Positions 43,321 through 53,220 of a stretch of DNA of 64,000 nucleotides are shown piece by piece. This stretch comes from Mastigamoeba balamuthi (lineage: Eukaryota > Evosea > Mastigamoebida > Mastigamoebidae). Numbering within the stretch: position 1 is the first letter of the stretch; each line of letters begins with the position of its first letter. A program made the position numbers and the translations under genes. The stretch is taken from contig CACRSC010000052.1 of NCBI GenBank assembly GCA_902651635.1, positions 153,024 through 217,023 of the forward strand. Reading direction: 5' to 3'. The notes beneath the pieces were generated by a model. It was not told the origin of the DNA. It ran no database searches and saw only the letters and a program-made list of their open reading frames with translations.

Positions 43321-43914
43321 ACAAGGGCCCTGAATATCTAACACCTTAACTCATCCTCTTCAGCAGATGCGGGCTTATTCCTCACTGGTAGAAGAAGGGT
43401 CGAATAAGCTCATTGACTATTTGATCTCAGATAAGTGGAAGAGAGATGTTCCCATTGTTAATTTTCTGTGTGTCTTTCTATGATACTGTATTGTTCACTT
43501 ATTTGTACAGCCCATAGAAACAGCTGGCAGATGCACATGTAGTGCAGCTGGTGCAACAGATCTTATGGAGCTTGTTGAGGAGTACATGAAGGAATGAGCG
43601 AAGGTGATCACTGCAGTCAGGTTGGAAAGCAGCCGATTCCAAATGACAAGTCTGCTGTCTGGTCTCTCTACAAGGACAAAGGGCGTAGTGCAATACCCTA
43701 AGGTGTTCATTCCAACGAACTTTTCCCTAGAATACTAAACTCCAGTGCACTCACTCTGGAAAGTTAAAAACACTTAAGAAGTCTGTTGTGTAGGCTGTGA
43801 AGGTTGCTTCTGCGGCTTGGTGCTGCCCAGCCTTCCAATACACTGGCACAAAGGGCGGTATTCTGAAGCTGTGCTTTGCACTTAGACGAATCCTTCACGT
43901 TCATCCAATTTGAG
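43321..43914. other. stretch without a supported gene
   Basis: About 600 bp with short ORFs of no recognisable family, between the kinase fragment and the repeats flanking the Ty3-type fossil. Confidence 0.45.
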
Positions 43915-44052
43915 TGTAGGGAACTGTGTTACGAGAAATGGAACAATGAACTGTTTTGTCTGATGTGTATGTGCGAAGTCAATCAGCTTTCCAGTGAAAT
44001 GGCAGCAGGGAAGTGGCACCAGGCCACGAGTGAGGTGACACAGGCCATGACA
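43915..44052 (+). repeat. direct repeat flanking the Ty3-type fossil, left copy
   Basis: About 135 bp starting TGTAGGGAACTGTG and running through GTGAAATGGCAGC to a CACAGGCCA end. It matches 44719-44852 at roughly 88-90 percent, same orientation. It may be a remnant of a long terminal repeat or an unrelated dispersed repeat. Confidence 0.75.
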
Positions 44053-44121
44053 TTGCCTTCCTTCACAGAAAGGTACTACAATCTGTCAGCTCACCCCTTT
44101 GGAATCCGTGGCTTATGCAGC

Positions 44122-44560
44122 TTATGCACCCTCATGTACTCCTGGACGACCGGGCTCCATCTCACGTCCTGGTATTCGTTTCAACAACACATCTGGGTGA
44201 TTGTCATTGATATTAGGGTATTCCAGGTACTTCAAACGGAAATAGAGCTTCGTCCCTTGGCATTGATGGGTGAAGATCCTCTTGATGAGATACTCATTCT
44301 CGTTGACCACTTCTGCCTTCAGCTCTTCCAGGCTGAGTTTGCCTGACCAGAACTTGTGCAACCTGTTCATGTGCACCTTCGATTGCACATGGTCAATCAG
44401 GCTCTCGATTATGTAGATGAGGCGGTGGTCCTGTGAAATGATGATTTCTGGGCCCCTCCACAAAAACCCCAGCTTGGTCTTCTGCTTGAAGTGAACCAGG
44501 ACATAGTCACTGACCTCAAAGTCGATCTGGCCCTTGGCTGAGGTGGACGGCGGTCATGGT
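44122..44560 (-). mobile_element. fossil of a Ty3-type (chromovirus-like) LTR retrotransposon, 3' end of pol
   Basis: The minus strand shows the C-terminal end of an integrase (VSDYVLVHFKQKTKLGF, LWRGPEIIISQDHRLIY) followed by a chromodomain-like segment (NEYLIKRIFTHQCQGTKLYF). Only this end of pol remains; gag, protease, reverse transcriptase, RNase H and the integrase core are absent. The surrounding 135-bp direct repeats differ by about a tenth, suggesting an old insertion if they are its ends. Broken, mainly by truncation. Confidence 0.65.
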
Positions 44561-44718
44561 CGTGGCCAATGTCCACGGGGTGGCTGGTGGCGTGGGAAAC
44601 TGAAAGGTGGACCACGGTGGTCCAACGATCGGGACGGGTGGTAGTTCTGGCCAATGGTGGCTGAAACTGCCCTAGTGCCCACGATGGCACGTCCTGCCGA
44701 AATAAGCCCAAAGCACTT

Positions 44719-44852
44719 TGTAGGGAACTGTGTAACGAGGAATGGAACAACGAACTGTTTTGTCTGACGTGTGTGCGAAGTGAATCAGCCTGCCAGTGAA
44801 ATGGCAGCGGGGAAGTGGCACGGGCCACGAGTGAGGTGGCACGGGCCACGAC
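44719..44852 (+). repeat. direct repeat flanking the Ty3-type fossil, right copy
   Basis: Partner of 43915-44052. From 44561 to 44718 and from 44853 to 45211 no feature is recognised. Confidence 0.75.
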
Positions 44853-45211
44853 ATGAGAAAGGAACCGAACTGAACTCACCATCAGTGACACAACAATATG
44901 CCACTTCTCCGCCTACGGGTTTGGCGAGTGAAAACGGGAGAGTAGCCACACAACTGAGTAGAGCCATTACTATTGCATTGCCGAACTCCAACTCCTCCTG
45001 CAAGAGCTCCATCGTGCAATCTCGGACGAAAAACAACCAATCAGAGACCAAGTCAGCACAGGCTCGCGTCGTGGGCCCAGTATGGGGAGAGCATCGGTGT
45101 GGGCGAATCCGCTGGCCCAGTGTACGAGCCCTTCAGGGAGCCTGGGCGAGCAGCACTGCCCTCGCCACGTGCTGCGGTTGGTGGGACAAACTGGTGTGGT
45201 TCTGAGCTATG

Positions 45212-45387
45212 CGACGGCGTGAGAAGTGCAGAGCCGAGCCGAGGCCTTTCTCAGCTGCAACTTGTAAAGACGCGAGTGAGAAAACCGCTCCTTTCTCACG
45301 GAAATCCCATTCCCCGTGGAATGACGTCCGAGTGTAATCGAACGAAGCTCACTTTTTTGTTTGTCTCTGAGCTCTATAACCAGCAAG
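45212..45387 (+). repeat. dispersed repeat, copy b, directly upstream of the dynamin-like gene
   Basis: Partner of 40577-40752. It ends about 30 bp before the dynamin-like ATG, so it probably contributes the promoter or 5' leader of that gene. Confidence 0.7.
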
Positions 45388-45416
45388 ATCTCCATTCACA
45401 TAGCCTGTTGCAAAAA

Positions 45417-47469
45417 ATGCAAGGTGTGTCTGAGGCACTCCATAAGGTCAACGAGGTCAACGACAACAGCGTGCAGCCACCGGTCCAGTCAATGGTCTCT
45501 CGAGATCAATCTTCAACCAGCAGCAGCGGCAGCCTGGCCTCGTTCTCCTGTACGCCAATTGTTTTCCGGGGGTTTGGGGGATGTGGGAGACACCGAGAGC
45601 TGACCGCGTTGTCGCAATCGCACGCGAGCAGCCGGTGGGCTGCTCGGGGCGGTGAACCAGTGCCAGGCCCTGCTGGCCGACGACAAGGAGCTGCGCGACG
45701 CCCTCAAGTTCCCTCAGATCATCATCGTGGGCGAGCAGAGCTCGGGCAAGAGCAGCGTGCTGTGCAGTCTCCTAGGCATCGACCTCTTCCCGCACCGCTC
45801 GGGGACCTGCACGCGTGCCACCATCGTCCTGCAGATGAACAACGTGTCGCAGTCCGGCCTGGAGGCCCTGGCGGCCGAGCACGGGCTCGAGACGGGCGGC
45901 GAGGCCCGTTTTGCCATCAGCGGGAGCGGGAAGACCCGTTGGGTCCCCAGTCCCGCCGAAGCTTCAGAGCTGATCGACAGCACGACGGCGGAGCTGCTTG
46001 CCGCCGAGAAGGGCGAGGATGTGGGCATCGTGCAGAAGAGCCAGATCACAGTGGCCTGCTACTCGCCGCGGTGCGAGAACCTGACAGTGGTCGACCTGCC
46101 GGGGCTCGTCGACGAGCGGCTGTCCCCAAAGATGTCCAAGGCGATCGAGCGGCTGGTCCTGCACGAGGCCCAGAAGCCCACGAGCATCATCCTGGCCGTG
46201 CACCCCGTCACTCAGGACCGCGAGGCCAGCAAGGGCCTGGGCATCTCCAAGACCTGCGACCCCGAGGGCGTCCGCACCGTCTGCGTGGTCACCAAGCTCG
46301 ACCTCGAGCCCAGCCGCCTGCCCACCGTCTTCTCGCAGTGCGCTGCCCTGCGCCACGGCTGCTACGGCATGCTCTGCAGGTCCGACAAGGACCGCGAGAC
46401 CATCTCGCTTCCAGCGTTCCTCGACCGGGAGGAGCGCAGGCGGCTCGACCAGCTGGCCCCTCCCGAGCTCTCTGAGAGGTGCGGCGTGCAGAGGCTGCGG
46501 TCGTGCCTCGTCCGCGCGCTGGGCGGCATGCTGTCGCAGGAGCTGCCGGCCATCACCGAGAAGATCACCCGCTCGATCGAGGGGGCCAAGGCGGACCTCG
46601 CCGTCCTGGGCCCCGCGCCGCGCGAGGACCCTGTCTCGGTCTCTGCGCTGGTCAGCAAGATCGTGCACAAGTTCCTCGGCGAGTTCGCCGGCGGCATCGA
46701 GGGCACCCCGACGCTCAGCGGCAACTCGCACAGTGTCGGGTACGAGCTGCGCGCGTACTTCGAGGACAAGTTGGCCCCAGCGCTGAAGGAGGTCGCCCAG
46801 CTCGGAACCACCAGAACGGAGGCTGTGCTGCAGTGCTTGCGGAGGTCCACGGGGTTCTACCAGGGGATGGCGCCGTCCATCACGGTGCTCCGCATGCTCT
46901 TCGACGTGGCCACATCCAATTTTGATAGAGTCAAGATCCCACTCCAGCGGGCGCTCCACGAGGCCTCCGCCATCATCCACAAGAGCCTCGTGGACACCCT
47001 GTACTCCACGTCGGGCGTTGGCCGTGAGTTGGCCCACTATCCAAACCTCAGCCGGTTCCTCGAGCGCAGGGTCGTTGCAGCGGTTATGCACCAGAGAGAG
47101 GCAGCCGAGAAGGCGCTGGCCCCCGTCCTCAGTGCCCACCATCACCATTGCTTCTTCTCCCGCTCTGCCAGAGGAGGAAAAGAGACTGAGCCCGGCGAGA
47201 GCCAGGAGGACGAGGTGGTGGAGTGGATCACCTCGCGCCTGGGAGCGATAGTCAGGCAGCTCGGTGACCTCGTGCCCAAGATGGTCGGGGTGTTCCTCGT
47301 TGACGAGCTCAAGCTGGAGCTCAACCCAGAGCAGCTACTCAAAGACAAGGCGCAGGAGGAGGTCGTCGAGCTCGTGAGGGAGGATGAGGGGAAGCACGCG
47401 CAGAGGGAGCGGCTGGGCCAGAAGCTCCACAGCATGGCCAAGTGCATCGAAATACTCACCTCTTACTGA
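45417..47469 (+). CDS. dynamin-family large GTPase
   Basis: Exons 45417-45549 and 45632-47469 (intron GTACGC...GAGCAG) join to 656 residues. The GTPase domain is complete: G1 GEQSSGKSSV (about 45732), G2 Thr in GTCTRATIVL, G3 VVDLPGLVDE (about 46088) and G4 VVTKLD (about 46291). A helical middle region and a C-terminal GED-like helix rich in Glu and Leu follow. There is no PH domain and no Pro-rich tail, so it resembles the short Drp/Mx-like members rather than classical endocytic dynamin. The N-terminal 44 residues are Ser/Gln-rich. A HHHH stretch precedes a charged loop. The family assembles on membranes and uses GTP for fission or remodelling; target membrane unknown. The intron joins a Ser codon in frame and leads straight into the family N-terminus (LLGAVNQCQALL). 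Confidence 0.93.
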
Positions 47470-47710
47470 TGGCCAACTTGGTCTCGGACTCCCTGCTGGG
47501 AACAATCCGCCTCAAATTATCAGTCTCGGGGGCGCTCTCTGCCATTCCCCCGACACAGATAACGCAACGGGAAAAGTACCTCGGATGGTTTCATCCAAAT
47601 TGAGTGGAGTGTTTGATGGTTACTTCCTTGTGTCTGGAGCATCCGGAAAACTAGGAAGCTGTTGAATGTCTGGCCACATCTCATTTCACCTTCTTACAAC
47701 TTGTGTTTCC
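47470..47710. other. short convergent spacer
   Basis: About 240 bp between the ends of the dynamin-like gene and member 2 of the Gly-tail family. No terminator-type motif identified. Confidence 0.4.
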
Positions 47711-48788
47711 TCAGTCACCACCACCGCCATCACCACCACCATCACCACCGCCACCATCACCACCACCGTCACAATCGCTGGCCCAGCAATCACCACCACA
47801 GTCACAGTCACAGTCGCTGCTGTTGCTGCTCTGTGACCGCGTACATCTCCTCCAGCAAAAGGCACAACTGACAACAGTAACGAGTACAGCAACACAGCCC
47901 AAGACTATCAGCACGATCTGCCAAATGGGCATCCTGCCAGTGTCCTCGTCTGCAGAGTCTGCCACTGGCGATCTGCATCCAGGGGCAGTCTCCTTCCACG
48001 AGACTCTCCAGTGCAGTCCGCTGCCCGCAGGGACCAGCGATGCCACCTTCGCGAAGACTGCTCCACGTTTGGCTGAGACGCTGTACGGCTCTGACGGCGA
48101 GCCGAGGCTCCTCCACGGCAGAGCTATGGTGGCTGTGACGTTGTGAACGGGAATGGCCCACTCGGTGCCGACGATTGTGAGACTGAGCCTGTTGAGGCCG
48201 CCCAGGCACAGCACGGCGTCGCTGTCGAACGCCAGAACGAACGTAGCCGTCGACGGCGCCCAGAGCTGGGCGTACTCCCAGCGAACTTCCCAGTGATTTG
48301 AATCCTGCACGACCCGTTCGCATTGGTCGCAGGGCACACAGCCGTCAATGCGCCGTCCAGTTCGGCACTTTTCGGGGGAGAACAAGCGAATTTGGGGGTA
48401 AGCAATGCGGGGGTCCTTTTCTCACGGAAATCACTGTGACGGCGGTGATATCAGCGTCGGGGCTTGTAAGAGAGACGAAGTTGATGCTGGTCGCGAGGTT
48501 CGCTGCGTGTGAGAGCTCGATCGTGCGGTACGCCGACGAGAACGATCCCTGCGCACAACGCGGCATATTCCACACATGAGAGCCTGGGAGGCGACTGTCG
48601 GGGCTGCGCACCTCGGTGTAGACGAACGTGATGCGCTCCACCGTATGCACGCTGCAGTGGTTGCGCGGGTCCACCGTGTACGCGGCAAGCAGTGAGCCGA
48701 TGTGGTGGCTCTTGGCCTCCACACTCAGCTCCGCCACAGCAGCACAGAGGACCGCAATGAGTGCAAGAGACTTGCTGTGGGCCGTCAT
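47711..48788 (-). CDS. type I membrane protein of the Gly-tail family, member 2
   Basis: Exons 48788-48612, 48548-48426 and 48304-47711 give 297 residues. Signal peptide (SLALIAVLCAAVAELSVEA), N-domain SHHIGSLLAAYTVDPRNHC, exon 2 SFSSAYRTIELSHAANLAT, ectodomain with VRWEYAQLWAPSTATFVLAF, GLNRLSLTIVGTEW, ALPWRSLGSPSEPY and GLHWRVSWKETAPGC, a membrane helix at about 226-249 and a tail alternating Asp/Cys then Gly/Asp (CDCDCGGDC, GGGDGGGGDGGGD). Donors are GTGCGC and GTGAGA. Closest to member 3 next door, with which it also shares conserved sequence just upstream of the last acceptor. Likely a surface protein; ligand unknown. Confidence 0.82.
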
Positions 48789-49145
48789 GACTCAGCGCGC
48801 TTCCAGTGAAAACGTGGGGAAAGTAAGAAGCCTTCTGACTCAGTGGGCGAATTCCAGACTACCGCGTTAATTTGACCGACCAGGACAACGATATTCCCGG
48901 TTTTCCGGCAGAAAAACATGGGGAAATGCTAATAAATAATTAGTGCACAGTCCTGGATGGACCTCGCCATTCATCTGCTTCTCGACTGCTTGAAGTCGCC
49001 GGCCATGTGGATGTGGGAGTATACACACTCGAGCATCTGGGAATATTGTAACAGCTCACCCACATCTGATTGAGATTGCTAATGGAGAATGGCATTCGAA
49101 TTAAGGGTGTTACAACTCCGTACTCTCTTTGGTTCCTCAGGTTCC
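48789..49145. other. spacer between two family members
   Basis: About 360 bp between member 2 and member 3, which are in the same orientation. No additional exon or motif seen. Confidence 0.45.
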
Positions 49146-50252
49146 TCAGTCGGCACCTCCGCCATCGCCACCACCACAATCACCACCACCGCCGCCGCCG
49201 CCACCGGCATCGCCACCATAGTCCCCACCTCCGCCACTGCTGGCGCCACAATCACCATCACAGCCGCCGCTGCTGCTGCTCTCTGTCGAGCACTGCGAAC
49301 ATCTCATCCAGTACAAGGCACTCAGGACGATAGCACCGAGTGCAGCAACACAGCCCACGGCGATCAGCACAATCTGCCAAGTGGGCATCCTGCCAGTGCT
49401 CTCGCCTGGGGAGTCTGCCACTGGCGCTCTGCACCCCGGAGTGGTCTCCTTCCACGAGACTCGCCAGCGCAGGCCACTGCCCGCCGGTACCAGCGATGCC
49501 GCCTTCGCAAAGACTGCCCCGCCTTCGCCTGAGATGCTGTATGGCTCTGACGGCGAGTCGAGGCTTCCCCAGGGCACCGCGATGGTGGCCGTGACGTTGC
49601 GAACGGGCACGGCCCACTCGGTGCCGACGACGGTGAGGCTGAGCCTGTTGAGGCCGTCCGCGCACAGCACGGCGTCACTGTCGAACGCCAGCACAAACGT
49701 CGCCGTCGACGGTGCCCAGCGCAGGGCGTATTCCCAGCGAACTTCCCAATGAGTCGAATCCTGCGCAGCCCGTTCGCATAGGTAGCAGGGAGTGCAGCCG
49801 TCAATGCGCCGTCCAGTTTGGAAATTGGGGAGAATTGAAGTAAACGCAGCAAAAATGCGGTGTTGTTTTCTCACGGAAATCACATTGAAGGAGGTGATGT
49901 CAGCGTCGGGGCTCGTGAGAGAGACGAGACTGACGCTGGTAGCGTGATACTCGGCCCGCGAGAGCTCGATCCTGCGGTACGCCGACGAGAACGACCCCTG
50001 CGGTGGAGACAGCGGGGGGAAATTGCGCGAGTGAGTGAGAGAGCGGGCGGCGACTGCGTGTCGGGGGCTTCGCACCTCGGTGTAGACGAACGTGATGCGC
50101 TCCACCGTGCGCACGCTGCAGGGGCTGCGCGGGTCCACCGTGTACGCGGCCAGCAGCGAGCCCACGTGGTGGCTCTTGGCCTCTGCGCGCAGCTCTGCCA
50201 CAGCAGCGCAGAGGACCGCCACGAGTGCGAGATACTTGCTGTGGGCCGTCGT
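49146..50252 (-). CDS. type I membrane protein of the Gly-tail family, member 3
   Basis: Exons 50252-50076, 49997-49875 and 49760-49146 give 304 residues. The exon 1 and exon 2 lengths (177 and 123 nt) equal those of member 2. Conserved blocks: SHHVGSLLAAYTVDPRSPC, SFSSAYRRIELSRAEYHAT, VRWEYALRWAPSTATFVLAF, GLNRLSLTVVGTEW, GLRWRVSWKETTPGC, a membrane helix (IVLIAVGCVAALGAIVLSAL) and a Gly/Asp/Ser tail. At the position of the member 2 ATG this copy has ACG, and no in-frame ATG lies close upstream, so it may start at a non-AUG codon, use an unseen 5' exon, or be affected by a sequence error. Both introns (78 and 114 nt) are multiples of three without stops, so the unspliced message is also open. 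Confidence 0.75.
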   Translation of the reverse strand, partial: TTAHSKYLALVAVLCAAVAELRAEAKSHHVGSLLAAYTVDPRSPCSVRTVERITFVYTEVRSPRHAVAARSLTHSRNFPPLSPPQGSFSSAYRRIELSRAEYHATSVSLVSLTSPDADITSFNVISVRKQHRIFAAFTSILPNFQTGRRIDGCTPCYLCERAAQDSTHWEVRWEYALRWAPSTATFVLAFDSDAVLCADGLNRLSLTVVGTEWAVPVRNVTATIAVPWGSLDSPSEPYSISGEGGAVFAKAASLVPAGSGLRWRVSWKETTPGCRAPVADSPGESTGRMPTWQIVLIAVGCVAALGAIVLSALYWMRCSQCSTESSSSGGCDGDCGASSGGGGDYGGDAGGGGGGGGDCGGGDGGGAD

Positions 50253-50842
50253 GGTTCGGAGTGCTTCCAGAGGCAACGTGGAGAAGGAAGAAGCCTTCTA
50301 CCTGACTGGCTCTTTCCCGGGTGCAAAACGCAAAAAAAGAAACCTGCACCGCGAAATACTCCGGTGATCAGTCATCAAATCCGTCTAGAAACCTATTTCA
50401 ATTTCAGAACGACTGGTGTTAAAGAGTAAAATAACGAGAGGGTTCAAAAAATGGGGACTGAGGTTCATAACTGTTATACCAAGGATCACTCGGCGGCGCA
50501 CGTTGCCATTGGTCTCGAGGATCAAGTCTTGAGTGCACTGCACAGCCCGAGCGGATGGACAACCCGCGGGGGCCGCCGCAAAGACCGCCATTCCGTTGAA
50601 GCCGATAGAGAGCCTGCGACCCACCCCACTCCCCTAACGCACAGAGCAGAGCCCTCAGGCGCCCCACCAGCGACGAGCCAGACAGGCGCAGGAGTGGCAG
50701 TGGTGGGGCGTGCCCACTGGGGGAAAAAAGACGAGCTGGCTGTGTGTGGCAGACGTGTCCCAGTGGTGCGAGTGGTGCAGAGGGGAATAATAACGCTCAT
50801 GAACAGTCGGGGGAGGGGCTCAGGGCCGCCGGGGCGGCGCCC
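50253..50842. other. intergenic stretch
   Basis: About 590 bp with short ORFs only. It must include the promoter of member 3 and the 3' end of the minus-strand gene that follows. Confidence 0.45.
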
Positions 50843-52940
50843 TCACCCCAGCAGGTTTCGCACGTTCAGCGCCCCCGCGACAGACTCGGTGGCCTTGGAC
50901 AGCGTGTCCGACGCCCTCTCGATCCACGTCTGCAAAAGCCCCGCGTTGCCAGTCAATTGAGCGCCCCACACACACACACATAAAAACCCGTCGCAAAACC
51001 GCTGCGTCCAGCGCAGCAAGGCAGGGAGGGCGACGACGCACGGGCTTGCCGAGCACGAGGCGCACGAAGCCGTTGGGCTCGACGAGCTGCGGGAAGTCGC
51101 GGAGGCGCTTGGAGGCGATCAGCGGGACGAGGCCGCCGGGGGCGTAGAGCTTCTCGGCCGCGTCGCAGCCCTTGGAGACGGCCATCGCCCGCGCGGCCGC
51201 AGCGACCTCGGCGATGGTCACGCCGTCGTCGCGGAAGCTCAGGATCGCCACCTGCCCGTCGCCGTCGCCCGCGAACGTCAGGGCGACGCGGACGCCGCGG
51301 TCGGCGCCGGCGCCCGCGAGCGCGTCGCCGCACGAGCCCCACACGAAGAGCGCCAGCGCGACGGCGCCCAGCACGAGCATCGCGTACCACGTCGCCCTCG
51401 CGAGCCCGCGGGCCACGCGCACCAGCGGCGGCGGCGGCGGCCCCGCGGGCGCCTGCGGCTTCTTCTTCCTCGGCCCCGCGGGCTTCGCGGGCTTCGAGAG
51501 CGACGCGAGCGGCAGCGGCGGCGGCTGCGCTGCGCCCTGCGGCCTCGGCTTGGAGCCGCGCGGCTTGGCGGGCGAGGGCGAGGGCAGGCCGGCGCGGCAG
51601 AGGGTCTCGTGGATCCAGCGCGAGTCGGGGACGGCGGCCCAGGGCCTGCGGACGGGCGGCAGCGACGCCAGCGGGCTCGCGGGCTCCGCGAAGGTCGGGG
51701 GCTTCTGGCCGACGCCCCGCGCGGCGACGAGGGGCCGCAGGTCCGCGCAGAGCAGGTCCGCGGGGGCCAGCGAGGCGATCAGGTCCTCGGCGTCGGGGCA
51801 GAGCCTGTCGAGCGCGTCGTCGACGGCGTCGAGCATGTTCGACGTCGCCTGCACCAGCGAGCGCATCTCAGCCTCGTCGGCCGCGCTCGCGTCCACGCCC
51901 AGCATCGCCGAGAGGTCCTGCCCGAACGACCCCGAGAACACTGCGCGGGGAGGCAGGGCTCAGCCAGAGAGCGGGGCAGACGCGACCAAGAAGCGGCCAG
52001 AGAGACGACGCGGACCGCGGGAGAGCGAGCAGAGCGTCGGCTGCAGGACGTGCGGCGACCAGAAGACGCCGGCGACAATCTCAGTGATGTCCAGGACCCT
52101 GTCCACCATCTCCTCGACCCTGTTGAGCTCCACCTGCAGGAGAGGGGTGGGGACACCGTCAGCACAGCGGATTCCAACTGCGAGGGTCAGGGAGATATTC
52201 CCCCCAGATATATGCAGAGATTCTTTGTACCCGCTTGAGCGAGACGGCGCGCGCCCACAGCGACTCGTCGTCTTCGAGGGTGCAGGGCTCGCGGTCGCAC
52301 GTCACGATTGTGCACGCGATCCTGTTCATGCACGACTCGCCGCTGCCCGTGAACCCCTGCGTCCCCTTGTACATGCGCTCTGCCCGCGAATCGAAGATTC
52401 GAAATCCCAATATCGAGAGCAAAAATCAGCGAGAGATATGGAATTTGGACATTCAAATATTCAAAAACAGCATATTAAATCGACGGAAATCTTATGCCCC
52501 CCAACGCGTTTTCGACCCCACAACGGCCCCTCCGGACCTGGGCGCGAGCCGCGCGAGTCGGCGACCGCAGGCTCCGCGGGGGTGACGAGGGCGAACTGCA
52601 GCACGCGGTCGTCGGCGCCGGAATCGATGTCGTCGGCTCCGCACTGGCGGACGTCGCAGCGCAGCCTGGCACCGAGTTCCACCGCCAGGGCGGCGCCAAA
52701 GTCGGGTCCCGCGCGTGCCAGGGGGTCCGCGACGACGAAGACGCCGCCCGAGAGCCCCTGGGCCGCGGGGAGTGCGGAGCAGGCGAACGAGACGACCCAG
52801 ACGGGGCAGTCCGCAGCCACGGGCTCCGCGGCCGGCGGAGGCTTTCGGGAAACGCGCAGGAGAGCACGCAGGGCCAGACCCAGCAGCGCGAGGGCGGCAG
52901 CCGCGGCCGTGAGCGCGAACGCCGTCGAGGATGACTGCAT
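50843..52940 (-). CDS. membrane-anchored protein with two hydrophobic helices, function unknown
   Basis: Five exons (52940-52538, 52379-52231, 52133-52016, 51940-51042, 50929-50843) add in frame to 551 residues. An N-terminal anchor (AFALTAAAAALALLGLALRALL) is followed by a luminal or cytosolic domain (CPVWVVSFACSALPAAQG; GVFVVADPLARAG; VLQFALVTPAEPA), then MYKGTQGFTGSGESC and CDREPCTLEDDESLWARAVS, a helical part (VEEMVDRVLDITEIVAG), a Pro/Lys-rich linker, a second helix (ATWYAMLVLGAVALALFVW) and a C-terminal globular part (VRVALTFAGDGDGQVAIL; PLIASKRLRDFPQLV). The final exon is an amphipathic helix (SDTLSKATESVAGAL). I do not recognise the family. Intron 4 holds a short CA repeat (about 50968-50981). 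Confidence 0.72.
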
Positions 52941-53220
52941 GTGCCGAGCAACAGAGAAAAAAAGATCTGCGCGAATCTTCTCACGCGGTGAGGATCTTCG
53001 GGTGCACTAAAGGTGCACTGCAGAAGAGGGGGCCGGCGGGAGACGCGGATCGCACGGGAGGGATAGAGAGGTGACCACGTGGGGCCTCCTTGGCGGAGCG
53101 GGAGAGGGAATTGATATGCCGGGGAGCTGAAGGAAAATCAAGCAGATATCAACAGGTAAATATCTTCGCAACTGTTCTAAAAAAGTCCATTTACACTGCA
53201 AGCAACACTTTTCACGCCGA

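Noticed and set aside
43495-43710. Possible integrase zinc-binding region of the Ty3-type fossil
   Set aside because: A Cys-rich minus-strand frame is present but the His residues and spacing of the HHCC motif are missing.
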